Positions 51,739 through 64,000 of a stretch of 64,000 bases of DNA are shown here, in pieces. The position numbers were made by a program, and so were the translations under genes. The DNA comes from Streptomyces sp. WAC08241 (GTDB taxonomy: Bacteria; Actinomycetota; Actinomycetes; Streptomycetales; Streptomycetaceae): NCBI GenBank assembly GCA_007858575.1, contig CP042279.1:6231001-6295000 (forward strand), read 5' to 3'. Numbering within the stretch: the first letter of the stretch is position 1; every line of letters starts with the position of its first letter. The notes under the pieces were generated by a model. It did not search any database, had not been told where the DNA came from, and saw only the letters and a list, made by a program, of their open reading frames with translations.

Positions 51739-52571
51739 ATGCATTCCGTGGAATCCGCCGCGCCAACCTGGGATCCACAGCAGTACCTCCGCCACTCCGG
51801 ACACCGCGCCCGGCCCTTCCTCGACCTGCTCGCCCGAATACCGGACCTGCCGGCCCAGGACCGGCCCGCCCGCATCGCCGACCTCGGCTGCGGCCCCGGC
51901 AACGTGACGGTCCTCCTCGCCGACCGGTGGACCGACGCGCACATCACCGGGTTCGACCTCTCGCCCGAGATGCTGGAACGGGCCGAGAAGGACTGGGCGG
52001 GGACCACCCGGGGAGGCGGCTGGATCGACTTCCGGCGTGCCGACGCGGCCCACTGGGTCCCGGACGAACCCTACGACCTGATCGTCTCCAACGCCGCCCT
52101 CCAGTGGGTCCCCAACCACCCCGAGTCCTTCGCCCCTGGATCGCCGGGCTCCGCCCCGGCGGCACCCTCGCCTTCCAGGTCCCCGGCAACTTCGTCTCGC
52201 CCAGCCACGCCCTGCTCGGCGAACTCTGCGACACCCCCGAGTGGCGCGCCCGCCTCGGCGACCAGGGCCGCCGCTTCGTCCACGTCCTCGACACCGCCGA
52301 CTACCTCACCCGCCTCATCGACCTCGGCTGCGAGGCGGACGTCTGGGAGACCACGTACTGCCAGCTCCTCCAGGGCGAGGACCCCGTCCTCGACTGGGTC
52401 AAGGGCACCGCCCTGCGCCCCGTCCTCACCGCCCTGGGCGACGACCGGGAGGCGGTCGACGCCTTCCTCGGCCAGTACCGCGCCCTCCTGCGCGAGGCCT
52501 ACCCGCCCGGCCCGCACGGGACCGTCTTCCCCTTCCGCCGCGTCTTCGCCGTCGCCCGCAGGCCGGACTGA
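51739..52571 (+). CDS. tam: Trans-aconitate 2-methyltransferase-like SAM enzyme (one frame break)
   Basis: About 277 residues. ATG 51739 begins MHSVESAAPTWDPQQYLRHS, with the typical W-D-P-x-x-Y start. SAM motif I is IADLGCGPGNVTVLLADRWT, then ITGFDLSPEMLERAE, DLIVSNAALQWVPNHPE (the N-A-A-L-Q-W-V of Tam) and GTLAFQVPGNFVSPSHALLG. One base is lost near 52136 (WIAGLRPGG). Tam methyl-esterifies trans-aconitate, a spontaneous TCA-cycle by-product that inhibits aconitase. Control by the divergent MarR is inferred. Confidence 0.88.
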
Positions 52572-52591
52572 CCGCGCGGCGGACTGGATGC

Positions 52592-52631
52592 GCGGGCGCC
52601 CCGCACCGGAACTCCGGTGCGGGGCGCCCGC
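52592..52631. terminator. Bidirectional terminator between tam and the FG-GAP gene
   Basis: A perfect 18-bp stem (GCGGGCGCCCCGCACCGG and its complement) around AACT, then TTTA. It serves the convergent genes on both sides. Confidence 0.9.
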
Positions 52632-52647
52632 TTTACGCCGGTGGTGA

Positions 52648-54367
52648 CTAGTACATGCCGTTGTAGACCTGGTAGCCGTAACCGATCTTGGCCCGCGGCG
52701 CGAAGTAGTTCTTCGCCGCGCCGCCGTCGAAGCGGTACAGGTCGCCGGAGGGGGTCGCGGCGACGAAGTCGCCCTTGCCGTCACCGGTCAGGTCGCCCGT
52801 GCCGACGAGCTTGCTGTAGGCGTTGAAGCCCTCGCCCAGCTTGATCCTGGAGTCGAACGGCCTGTCCGGCTTGCCCGTGCCCGGGAACAGGTACAGCGTG
52901 CCGGTCTTCGTCCGCGCCAGGACGTCCGTGCGGCCGTCGTTGGTGTAGTCGCCCGCGCCGAAGATCCAGTTGTACGTGTCCCAGCCGCGGCTCACGTGGA
53001 CGCGGTTGTACAGCTTCGTGCCCCGCCAGTGCGTCTGGTACAGGTACAGGTTGCCGGACCGGTCCCGCGCGAGCAGGTCGCCCGAGCCGTCGCCGTTCAG
53101 GTCACCGGGACCGGCGAGCAGGTTGTAGACGCCCCAGCCGCCGCCGAAGTCCTTCTCCTCGACGTACAGGTGCCCGTTCCAGATGTCCAGGATGTCGGAC
53201 TCGCCGTTCGGGTCGAACGAGGACGCGTTGGTGATGTTCGCCCCGCCCAGTTGCCGGCGTTCTCGAGGTACTGGCGCGCGCTCAGCTTGCCGTTGTTGAG
53301 CGAGTAGTACCAGTAGAGGCGGCCCGCCTTGTCGCGCGCGAGCAGCTCCTCCTTGCCGGTCGCCGGGAGGTTGCCCGCGCCGGCGAACTGGGAGACGCCG
53401 GCCCAGGCGCCGGTCTTGCTGATCGTCTCGATCGTGTCGTAGGTCCCCGTGCCCGAGCCGCCGTACGCCCGCAGCGTGCCGTCCTTCTCGCGCGCCCAGA
53501 CCTCGGTGTCGCCGTCGCCGTCCTGGTCGTCCACCGGCACGATCTGGTTGAACCTGTTCCAGCTATGTCCCATGTGGACGGGCGCCTTGAACGGGTTCAG
53601 CGCGTCGCCGGTGCTCCCGTAGAACTTCAGGGCGCCGTCGGGCGTGCGGGCCAGGACGTCGCCCTTGCCGTCGCCGTCGTTGTCGCCGAGGCCGATGATC
53701 TGGTCGTAGACCTGCCAGCCGTGACCGACCAGGACCCGGCCCATGAACGGGTGCGACGGGTCGCCGGTCGCCAGGAAGATGTAGAGGTCGCCGCCGTACG
53801 TGCGGGCCATCAGGTCCGCGCGCCGGTCGCCGTTCACGTCGCCCGGCGAGAACACCTTGTTGTAGATGTGGAAGCCACCGCTGGTCCAACGCCGCTGCGA
53901 GAAGCCGGTCGTGGAGGCGTTGCCGTACAGCTCCACCCCACCGACCACCGAGACCGTCAGGATCTCCGGCCGGCCGTCGCCCAGGTCCAGGTCGCCGAGC
54001 GGGACCATCTCCTTGACGAAGTCCTCCGAGGCGCCGGCGCGGGCGAACTCCACCGCCTGGGTCCGCGTGACGAACATCAGCTTGCCGTTGAGGTCCCGCA
54101 CGAGCAGGTCGCTCTTGCCGTCGTGGTCGACGTCGGAGCGGGGCCGGCGCCCAGCGGGGCTGTGGTGGTGTCCGTCCCCACGCGGGGGCCGGCCTGCGGT
54201 GTGCTCGGCATCAGCGGCTGCGCGGCCGCCGGACGGTCCGTCCCGGCACCGGAGCCCGACATCGGCGCACCGGCCGACGCGGGCGTCGCGAGCAGCATGC
54301 CCGCGGAGACGGCGAGGGCCGTGCACGCCGCCAGGCGGCGCGCACGGGTGAAACGCGAAGAGAACAT
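52648..54367 (-). CDS. Secreted FG-GAP/VCBS-repeat protein (two frame breaks)
   Basis: About 573 residues. The signal peptide RRLAACTALAVSAGMLLATP then ASAGA follows MFSSRFTRA. The mature part is a beta-propeller of seven or more FG-GAP units with Asp-rich calcium loops: DHDGKSDLLVRD, DVNGDRRADLMART, DNDGDGKGDVLART, DQDGDGDTEVWARE, DLNGDGSGDLLARD, DYTNDGRTDVLART, DLTGDGKGDFVAAT. Such domains resemble integrin-alpha heads and the repeats of secreted streptomycete enzymes, but no catalytic domain is present. Function unknown; perhaps cell-surface or ligand binding. Breaks near 54143 and 53252 are one-base losses. Confidence 0.85.
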
Positions 54368-54639
54368 GGAGATCCCCCCAGGGATCAGAGTGCGTACGGA
54401 ACCCGGGTCGGGGCTCACGCGGGCGCCGGACGGCGTCAGGGCGCGTGAGGACACGCGCGAAGACGACCTCGCCCGAACGGCGGAACACCCCCGGATGTTG
54501 AACGCGAGTCTACCTGTGAGCACTCCCGGCGCCAGGGGAATACCTCCCCACGGCTCCACCGCACCCGGCCCGCCTGCCGCGTCCGGCCCTCCGTACCGCC
54601 GGTTTCCGGCCCGCCCGGCTCAGCTCTTCCGGTGCCCTA

Positions 54640-55305
54640 TCAGCCGCGGCTTCTGCCCAGGCCGTCCAGACCGTGCCACGCCAGGTTCACCAGGTGCGCC
54701 GCGACCTCCGCCTTCTTCGGCTTGCGCACGTCCAGCCACCACTGGCCCGTCAGGGCCACACTGCCCACCAGCGCCTGCGCGTACAGCGGCGCCAGCTTCG
54801 GATCGAACCCCGCGCCTTGAACTCCAGGCCCAGGATGTCCTCCACCTGCGTGGCGATGTCACTGATCAACGAGGCGAACGTGCCCGTCGACTGCGCCACC
54901 GGCGAATCCCGGACCAGGATCCGGAAACCGTCCGTGTAGTTCTCGATGTAGTCGAGCAGCGCGAACGCCGCCTGCTCCAGGAGCTCCCGCGGATGCCCCG
55001 CCGTCAGCGCCCCCGTCACCCCGTCCAGGAGCTGGCGCATCTCCCGGTCGACCACCACCGCGTACAGCCCCTCCTTGCCCCCGAAGTGCTCGTACACCAC
55101 CGGCTTGGAGACCCCGGCCTTCGCCGCGATCTCCTCCACCGACGTGCCCTCGAAGCCCTTCGCGGCGAACAGCGTGCGGCCGATGTCGAGCACTGCTCCC
55201 GGCGCTCCGCGCCCGTCATCCGCACCCGGCGCCCGCGCCGGGCTTCTGCTCTCCGCCGCTGCCACTGCCGCCCGTCCTGCCCTCGATCGCCACGTCCTCC
55301 ATCAT
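54640..55305 (-). CDS. TetR-family regulator coupled to the desaturase gene (three frame breaks)
   Basis: About 220 residues. After MMEDVAIEGRTGGSGSGGEQ the restored segment VRMTGAERREQLLDIGRTLF leads into the helix-turn-helix GFEGTSVEEIAAKAGVSKPV then VYEHFGGKEGLYAVVVDREM. The C-terminal ligand domain ends HLVNLAWHGLDGLGRSRG. Breaks near 55235, 55195 and 54820 are one-base losses. Its ATG overlaps the stop of the desaturase gene (ATGA), so both are on one transcript from the promoter at about 56370. I infer control of membrane-lipid desaturation, in the manner of FabR/FasR-type TetR proteins. Confidence 0.85.
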
Positions 55306-56290
55306 GCCGCGTCTGCGGACACGTTCTGGCGGCGGGCTTCGATGCGGGACTTCGCCGGCCAGCGCACGTCGTACGCCCAGCCCGCCTTCTCGAACCAGCG
55401 GATCAGCCGCGCACTGGAGTCGACCTGCCCGCGCAGCACCCCGTGCCGCGCCGACGTCGGGTCCGCGTGGTGCAGGTTGTGCCACGACTCGCCGCAGGAC
55501 AGGACCGCCAGCCACCACACGTTCCCCGAACGGTCGCGCGACTTGAACGGACGCTTGCCCACCGCGTGACAGATCGAGTTGATCGACCACGTCACGGTGC
55601 AGCAGCGCCACCCGCACCAGCGAACCCCAGAAGAACGCCGTGAACGCCCCCACCACGACCACGTCACCAGACCGCCCACCAGCGGCGGGATCGCGAGCGA
55701 CACCACCGTCCACAGCACGAACTGGCGCGAGATCGCCCGCAGCGCCGGATCCTTGATCAGATCGGGCGCGTACTTGTGCTGCGGCGTCCGCTCCTCGTCG
55801 AACATCCAGCCGATGTGCGCCCACCACAGGCCCTTCATCAGCGCCGGAACCGTCTCCCCGAACCGCCACGGCGAATGCGGGTCGCCCTCCGCGTCCGAGA
55901 ACTTGTGGTGCTTGCGGTGGTCCGCCACCCAGCGCACCAGCGGCCCCTCCACCGCCAGCGACCCCATGACCGCCAGCGCGATCCGCAGCGGCCGCTTCGC
56001 CTTGAACGAACCGTGCGTGAAGTACCGGTGGAAACCGATCGTGATCCCGTGGCAGCCGATGAAGTACATCGCCACCATCAGACCGAGGTCCAGCCAGCTC
56101 ACCCCCACCCCCACGCCAGCGGCACCGCCGCGAGGATCGCCAGGAACGGCACCACGATGAACAGCGTCAGGGCGATCTGCTCGACCGACCCCTTCCGGTC
56201 ACCGCCGAGCGTGCCGAAGGGCGGCGCCCCGGCGCCGCCCGGTCCGTCTGGCGCCTCGGGCGCCGAGGTCATCTCGGGGCTCATGGTCAT
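55302..56290 (-). CDS. Acyl-CoA/acyl-lipid desaturase, stearoyl 9-desaturase type (three frame slips)
   Basis: About 330 residues. MTMSPEMTSAPEAPDGPGGA, then helices IALTLFIVVPFLAILAAVPL and LMVAMYFIGCHGITIGFHRY. All three histidine boxes are visible: HRYFTH, HRKHH and HNLHH. WRFGETVPALMKGLWWAHIG and EERTPQHKYAPDLIKD lie between. Breaks: near 56105, and a compensating pair near 55660 and 55595 (FTAFFWGSLVRVALLHHVTW restored). It puts double bonds in membrane fatty acids. It is divergent from ppc and in operon with a TetR gene; twin TACGG palindromes lie in its promoter. Confidence 0.88.
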
Positions 56291-56358
56291 GGGTCTCCCT
56301 TGGGGGTGAGGGCAGAGGGTGACGCGCGCGGAAACGCGCACGTGAACGGCCCCGTGGC

Positions 56359-56385
56359 TACGGCTCCGTAACCTACGGTGTCGTA
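56359..56385. promoter_or_regulatory. Twin palindromes in the desaturase promoter
   Basis: TACGG-CT-CCGTA (56359-56370, perfect) and TACG-GTGT-CGTA (56374-56385), 15 bp apart, about 70-95 bp upstream of the desaturase start. They are candidate sites of the co-transcribed TetR protein. Confidence 0.55.
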
Positions 56386-56541
56386 AGTATGGCAGCGTCG
56401 TGGCGCGCGGCAAGAGGGCACAAGAGGGGCCCGGCCGCCACCGGAGGGACGGCCACCTATCCTTGGTGCGTCGGACAGCGCGGTCCGCAAGCCTCCAGAA
56501 CACCTCCAGACGTGCTCAAACACTGCAAGGAGCCCGCACCT

Positions 56542-59266
<2,725 letters not shown>

Positions 59267-59287
59267 CCCCACCCGTACGGACACGGC

Positions 59288-59322
59288 GAAGCCCCCGCCG
59301 GGAGAGATCCCGACGGGGCTTC
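59288..59322 (+). terminator. Terminator after ppc
   Basis: GAAGCCCC (59288-59295) pairs with GGGGCTTC (59315-59322), with an inner CG/CGGGA-TCCCG stem, then CCCC. Confidence 0.75.
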
Positions 59323-59345
59323 CCCGTACGTACGGCCCAGAGGAC

Positions 59346-59788
59346 TCAGAGCGCGAAGAACGTCGCCACCAGCAACCCCGCGCCCAGCCCCGCCAGCGAC
59401 CACGCCGTCCGCGGCGACCGCAGCCCCCGCCCACCAGCGGCGCCGCGAGCAGCAGCGCCCCGCCCAGCGGCAGCCAGGCGTGCAACCCGCCGCCCCAGCC
59501 CGTCCGCACGCCCTCGTCCGTACCCGGCTTCACCACCACCGGAATCGTCATCCCCGGCCCCGCCGCCACCGAACGCCCTATCGACAGCGTCCGGCGCTCC
59601 GCACCCGGCACCCCCGGCACGTAACGCCCGCTGCACGCGTCCTCGCCGCAGGCCGTCACCGTCAGCGTCCCGTGCTCGCGCCCCTTGCCCAGCAGCACGT
59701 GCTGGGCCGAGTCCCACGAGGCCCACACGCCCGCGACGACGAGGAGCAGGGCGACCAGGGCCAGGGCGGCGTTACGGACGTGCGTCAT
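59346..59788 (-). CDS. Small hypothetical membrane protein (one frame break)
   Basis: About 148 residues. N-terminal helix (AALALVALLLVVAGVWASWD), an external domain with a Cys pair VTACGEDACSGRYVPG and GMTIPVVVKPGTDEGVRTGW, then two C-terminal helices (AWLPLGGALLLAAPLVGG and WSLAGLGAGLLVATFFAL). The frame break near 59434 is a one-base loss. No family recognised. It lies between ppc and pth, convergent with ppc. Confidence 0.65.
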
Positions 59789-59827
59789 GACCCGCGATCG
59801 TACAGCCGTACGGGCTCGGGGCCGGCC

Positions 59828-60423
59828 TCAGGAGTTGTACGCCGACTGCGCCCGCTCCAGACCCTCCGCCACCAGACACTCCACCGCGTCCGCCGCCCGG
59901 TCCACGAACCAGTCCAGGTCCTTGCGCTCCGTCGACGAGAAGTCCTTCAGGACGAAGTCCGCCACCTGCATCCGGCCCGGCGGACGCCCGATCCCGCACC
60001 GCACCTGGTGGTAGTCGGCCCCCATCGCCTTCGTCATCGACTTCAGACCGTTGTGCCCGTTGTCCCCGCCGCCCAGCTTCAGCCGCAGCACCCCGTAGTC
60101 GACGTCCAACTCGTCGTGGACCGCCACCACACGGGCCGTCGGCACCTTGTAGAAGTCGCGCAGCGCCGTCACCGGACCGCCCGACAGGTTCATGTACGAC
60201 ATCGGCTTCGCGAGCACCACCCGGCGGCTCGAAGGTCCCGGCGGACCCATTCGGCCCTCCACGACCTGCGCCTGCGCCTTCTGCGCCCGCTTGAACGAAC
60301 CGCGCATCCGCTCCGCGAGCAGGTCCACGACCATGAAGCCGATGTTGTGGCGGTTGGCCGCGTACTCCGGCCCCGGGTTGCCGAGGCCGACGATCAGCCA
60401 GGGGCGTTGGCGTCGTCCGTCAT
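59828..60423 (-). CDS. pth: Peptidyl-tRNA hydrolase (one frame break)
   Basis: About 198 residues. ATG 60423 begins MTDDANAPWLIVGLGNPGPE after adding one C near 60401, followed by YAANRHNIGFMVVDLLAER (catalytic His in RHNIGF). LAKPMSYMNLSGGPVTALRD, VVAVHDELDVDYGVLRLKLG and GGDNGHNGLKSMTKAMG are all Pth signatures, ending VRCGIGRPPGRMQVADFVL. Releases peptides from peptidyl-tRNA so tRNA can be reused; essential. rplY lies upstream on the same strand behind a terminator-like hairpin. Confidence 0.94.
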
Positions 60424-60476
60424 GTGCGTCAGGTCTCCTCGTGTCCGTAACCCGTACATCCGTACCCGTACAGGGA

Positions 60477-60511
60477 ACGGGGTGACGGGCCGCACGGCCC
60501 GGTCACCCCGT
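60477..60511. terminator. Terminator between rplY and pth
   Basis: ACGGGGTGAC (60477-60486) pairs with GTCACCCCGT (60502-60511), with an inner GGGC/GCCC stem. Confidence 0.8.
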
Positions 60512-60533
60512 CACGTCAGGCAGAGCCTACGGC

Positions 60534-61154
60534 TCAGGCCTCGTCGCCCTCGGCGGCGGCCTCGACGGCCTCGCCCTCGGCGGCCTCGGTGTCCTCGGCG
60601 GCCGGCTCCTCGGCCTGCGCGGCCAGGACCTGGAGGACGACGGCGTCGGCGTCGGTCACCAGGGTGGTGCCCTTCGGCAGCTCGATGTCCTTGGCGAGGA
60701 CGGAGGCACCGGCCTCCAGGCCCTCGACGGAGACCGAGAAGGACTCGGGCAGGTGGGTGGCCTCGGCCTCGACGGAGAGCGTGTTCAGGACGTGCTCCAG
60801 GAGGTTGCCACCGGCGGCCAGCTCGCCCTCGGCCTGGACCGGAACCTCGACGGTGACCTTCTCGCCGCGCTTCACCAGGATCAGGTCGACGTGCTCCAGG
60901 AAGCCCTTCAGCGGGTCGCGCTGCACGGCCTTCGGGATCGCCAGCTCCTGGCCCTTGCCGTCGATGTCCAGGGAGAGCAGGACGTTCGGCGTACGCAGGG
61001 CGAGCAGCAGCTCGTGGCCCGGGAGGGTCAGGTGGACCGGGTCCGTGCCGTGGCCGTAGAGGACGACGGGAACCTTGTTGTCACGGCGGATCTTGCGGGC
61101 GGCGCCCTTGCCGAACTCCGAACGGACGGAGGCGGCGATCTTGACCTCGGACAT
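60534..61154 (-). CDS. rplY: 50S ribosomal protein bL25, long (CTC/TL5) form
   Basis: Intact, 206 residues. MSEVKIAASVRSEFGKGAAR, then IRRDNKVPVVLYGHGTDPVH (5S rRNA-binding barrel) and AIPKAVQRDPLKGFLEHVDL. The C-terminal CTC extension includes LNTLSVEAEATHLPESFSVS and VLAKDIELPKGTTLVTDADA, and the tail is a long acidic Ala/Glu run. ATG 61154 (GAGTGCCAC upstream) gives the expected start; a longer frame from 61193 is less likely. Binds 5S rRNA; the long form is also linked to general stress in other bacteria. Confidence 0.95.
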   Translation of the reverse strand: MSEVKIAASVRSEFGKGAARKIRRDNKVPVVLYGHGTDPVHLTLPGHELLLALRTPNVLLSLDIDGKGQELAIPKAVQRDPLKGFLEHVDLILVKRGEKVTVEVPVQAEGELAAGGNLLEHVLNTLSVEAEATHLPESFSVSVEGLEAGASVLAKDIELPKGTTLVTDADAVVLQVLAAQAEEPAAEDTEAAEGEAVEAAAEGDEA

Positions 61155-61341
61155 GTGGCACTCCTCGTAGAAGGTGACGGAAGACGAAGTCACCCGGCCA
61201 CGACTGGCGATGGCCTGCTACGAAGAGCGCGTCGATAACGGACCGCCGTGACCCTCAACGGGCACGGCCTCCCTCGCCGAGCAACCCCGGCAGTCTACCC
61301 GCCGCCCCCGAACCGCCCAAATGGATCAGCGGAGCACGCGG

Positions 61342-61373
61342 AAGGACCGCCTCCCCCAGGGGAAACGGCCCTT
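61342..61373 (-). terminator. Terminator after prs
   Basis: AAGG-CCG...CGG-CCTT stem with an inner CCCC/GGGG, 22 bp past the prs stop on the minus strand. The rest of the 240-bp gap to rplY shows no gene or tRNA. Confidence 0.65.
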
Positions 61374-61394
61374 CCCTCACGTCCTGCCGGAGGC

Positions 61395-62369
61395 TCAGTG
61401 CTCCTCGAAGAGGCTCGTCACCGAACCGTCCTCGAACACCTCGCGCACCGCGCGCGCGATCGTCGGCGCGATCGAAAGGACCGTGATCTTGTCCAGCTCC
61501 AGGGCGCCCGGAACCGGCAGCGTGTCCGTGAACACGAACTCGCTCACCTTCGAGTTCTTCAGGCGATCGGCCGCCGGACCCGACAGGATGCCGTGCGTCG
61601 CCGTCACGATGACGTCCTCCGCGCCGTGCGCGAACAGGGCGTCGGCGGCGGCGCAGATGGTGCCGCCGGTGTCGACCATGTCGTCCACCAGGACGCAGAC
61701 GCGGCCCTTCACGTCACCGACGACCTCGTGCACCGTCACCTGGTTGGCGACGTCCTTGTCACGCCGCTTGTGCACGATCGCAAGGGGGCGTCCAGACGGT
61801 CGCACCAGCGGTCGGCGACCCGCACGCGGCCCGCGTCCGGGGAGACGATCGTCAGCTTGGAGCGGTCGACCTTCGCGCCCACGTAGTCCGCGAGCACCGG
61901 CAGCGCCGACAGGTGGTCCACCGGACCGTCGAAGAAGCCCTGGATCTGGTCCGTGTGCAGGTCCACGGTCAGGATCCGGTGCGCGCCCGCCGTCTTCAGC
62001 AGGTCCGCCACCAGACGCGCCGAGATCGGCTCGCGACCGCGGTGCTTCTTGTCCTGACGGGCGTAGCCGTACGACGGGATGATCACGGTGATGCTCCGGG
62101 CCGAGGCCCGCTTCAGCGCATCGATCATGATCAACTGCTCCATGATCCACTTGTTGATCGGAGCCGTGTGGCTCTGGATCAGGAAGCAGTCCGCACCACG
62201 GGCCGACTCCTGGAAGCGGACGTAGATCTCACCGTTGGCGAAGTCGAACGCCTTGGTGGGAACGAGGCCGACGCCCAACTGAGTGCGCCACCTCCTCGGC
62301 CAGCTCGGGGTGGGCGCGGCCGGAGAAGAGCATCAGCTTCTTCTCGCCGGTCGTCTTGATCCCGGTCAC
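61395..62369 (-). CDS. prs: Ribose-phosphate pyrophosphokinase (PRPP synthetase; two frame slips)
   Basis: About 324 residues. GTG 62369 begins VTGIKTTGEKKLMLFSGRAH. FDFANGEIYVRFQESARGAD, YARQDKKHRGREPISARLVA (ATP), TVDLHTDQIQGFFDGPVDHL and the PRPP loop VLVDDMVDTGGTICAAADAL are all in place. One extra T near 62280 breaks AHQLGVGLVPT, and a base is lost near 61790 (PLAIVHKRRD). Makes PRPP for nucleotides, His and Trp; essential. It follows glmU on the same strand by 121 bp, the common glmU-prs pair. Confidence 0.94.
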
Positions 62370-62490
62370 AGCACTGTCTCCTCAGACGTGTTCCCTGGCC
62401 GCGATCCCCGCGCTCCCGTGCGCGTGAGCGAACCAGCCGAATTTGTGTGCACGTATCACGGTACGCCGAGTTCGACGCACCTGTTTCCGG

Positions 62491-63940
62491 TCAGCTTTCG
62501 ACCGCGGACCCTCCGAGCCGGCTCTGAGCGGCCTGCGCGGCAGCGCTGCCGGGCCGCTTCCGGGCGACCCAACCCTCGATATTCCGCTGCTGGCCCCGGG
62601 CCACGGCCAGCGCACCGGCCGGCACGTCCTTCGTGATCACGGACCCGGCCGCCGTGTAGGCGCCGTCCCCGATCGTGACCGGAGCCACAAACATGTTGTC
62701 CGGAGCCCGTCTTGCAGTGGGACCCGATCGTGGTGTGGTGCTTCGCCTCGCCGTCGTAGTTCACGAAGACGCTCGCCGCGCCGATGTTCGTGTACTCGCC
62801 GATCGTCGCGTCACCCACGTACGACAGGTGGGGCACCTTGGTGCCCTCGCCGATCGTCGCGTTCTTCATCTCGACGTACGTACCCGCCTTGGCCTTCGCG
62901 CCCAGGTTCGTCCCCGGACGCAGGTACGCGTACGGACCCACCGAGGCGCCCGCGCCCACGGTGGCCGAATCCGCCACCGTGTTGTCCACCCGGGCGCCCG
63001 CGCCGACGACGGTGTCCTTCAGGCGCGTGTTCGGGCCCACCACGGCGTCCTCGCCGACGTGCGTGGCGCCGAGGAGCTGCGTACCCGGCAGGAGCACCGC
63101 GTCCGGCTCGAAGGTCACCGTCACGTCCACGAACACCGACGCCGGGTCGACGACCGTCACGCCGGCCAGCATGGCGCGCTCCAGGAGGCGCCGGTTCAGC
63201 AGGCCGCGGGCCTCGGCGAGCTGCACCCGGTTGTTGATCCCCAGGATCTCGCGGTGGTCGGCGGCCACGGAGGCGCCCACCCGGTGACCCGCCTCGCGCA
63301 GGATCGACAGCACGTCGGTGAGGTACTCCTCGCCCTGGCTGTTGTCCGTCCGCACCTGGCCCAGGGCCTCGGCGAGCAGCTTCCCGTCGAACGCGAAGAC
63401 GCCGGAGTTGATCTCCCGGATCGCGCGCTGCTCGTCGGAGGCGTCCTTGTGCTCGACGATCTCCGTCACGGCGCCGCTCGCCGCGTCCCGCACGATCCGC
63501 CCGTACCCGGTGGAGTCGGGGACCTCGGCGCTCAGCACGGTCACGGCGTTGCCGTCGGCCGCGTGGGTGTCCGCCAGGGCGCGCAGGGTCTCCCCGGAGA
63601 GCAGCGGGGTGTCGCCGCAGACGACCACGACGGTCCCCTCGGGCGCCTCGCCCAGCTCCTCCAGGGCCATGCGCACCGCGTGCCCGGTGCCGTTCTGCTC
63701 CTCCTGGACGGCGGTGCGGGTGCCGGCGTAGTGCTCCTCCAGGTGCCCCCGCACCTGCTCCCGGGCGTGCCCGACGACCACGACGAGGTGCTCGGGCTCC
63801 AGCTCCCGGGCTGCGGACACGACGTGCCCGACGAGCGAACGCCCGGCGATCTCGTGCAGGACCTTGGGGGTCTTCGACTTCATGCGGGTGCCCTCACCCG
63901 CTGCGAGGACGACTACGGCTGCCGGGCGATTGGCGCTCAC
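62491..63940 (-). CDS. glmU: Bifunctional GlcNAc-1-P uridylyltransferase / GlcN-1-P acetyltransferase (one frame slip)
   Basis: About 482 residues. GTG 63940. The N-terminal pyrophosphorylase signature VVLAAGEGTRMKSKTPKVLH, VCGDTPLLSGETLRALADTH and INSGVFAFDGKLLAEALG are followed by the left-handed beta-helix with hexapeptides (NTVADSATVGAGASVGPYAY, LRPGTNLGAKAKAGTYVEMK, SYVGDATIGEYTNIGAASVF). One extra base near 62700 splits CKTGSDNMFVAPVTIGDGAY. Makes UDP-GlcNAc for peptidoglycan. The 60 bp beyond the start, to the window end, show nothing else. Confidence 0.95.
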
Positions 63941-64000
63941 GGGAATGCCCTTCGGCTTTGGGTGGTGGACGCACGAAGGATACCGGGGGTCGGGGGCGGA

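Noticed and set aside
61155..61394. tRNA or small RNA gene between prs and rplY
   Set aside because: Only a terminator-like hairpin is visible; no cloverleaf arms or CCA end were found on either strand.

Overview
High-GC, Streptomyces-like chromosome, read from codon usage, GTG/ATG starts, ATGA/GTGA operon overlaps and gene content: an SsgA-like sporulation protein, a resuscitation-promoting factor, a protein O-mannosyltransferase, tricorn protease, galTEK, and the ppc / desaturase / TetR / pth / rplY / prs / glmU order. From memory, the right half (about 30.7-64 kb) matches the conserved core order around SCO3122-SCO3154 of S. coelicolor. The left half is more accessory. No rRNA, tRNA, CRISPR, IS element or prophage was seen.

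The most important technical fact is that about four fifths of the genes, including essential ones (ppc, rsmA, ispE, prs, glmU), are broken by single-base frame shifts. They are mostly one-base losses in C/G runs, plus a few one-base gains. By hand count there are on the order of a hundred. This looks like uncorrected sequencing error, so I annotate whole genes across the breaks and say where they are. Only one gene (a GNAT remnant at 10721-10911) looks truly decayed by an internal deletion. One PQQ-propeller gene carries an in-frame TAG.

Layout. 1-4.6 kb: an ATP-grasp ligase (cut by the window edge), a non-housekeeping argininosuccinate-lyase homologue, an MFS exporter and a membrane desaturase/hydroxylase, possibly a small-molecule cluster. 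4.7-10.2 kb: GNAT, exonuclease III, and a MerR regulator divergent from a Baeyer-Villiger-type monooxygenase / alpha-beta hydrolase / SDR operon. 10.4-17.3 kb: CsbD, tricorn protease, and TetR with an MMPL exporter behind twin operators. 17.4-20.4 kb: an SsgA-like gene and an ECF nickel(/cobalt) transporter with a possible Nur box. 20.6-25.6 kb: a serine hydrolase, LysE exporter, SDR, holin-like and DUF3618 membrane-associated proteins, a GNAT-like protein and a YdcF protein.

25.7-29.2 kb is the most interesting block: a 44-residue Gly/Lys-rich peptide gene translationally coupled to a protein-isoaspartate-methyltransferase homologue with the extended C-terminus of RiPP-associated enzymes. 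Two small conserved proteins precede it, and it is divergent from a helix-turn-helix/TPR-like regulator across an AT-rich palindrome. I read this as a candidate imiditide-like (aspartimide) peptide system.

29.2-45.9 kb: DMT transporter, YbaK deacylase, penicillin-binding protein, Pmt, then rsmI, zinc-ribbon protein, tatD, rpf, rsmA, ispE, ABC-F and two proline-rich membrane-anchored PQQ-propeller proteins. 46-52.6 kb: LuxR regulator, galTEK, second LuxR regulator, MarR divergent from a trans-aconitate methyltransferase. 52.6-64 kb: secreted FG-GAP protein, TetR and acyl desaturase operon, ppc, small membrane protein, pth, rplY, prs, glmU.
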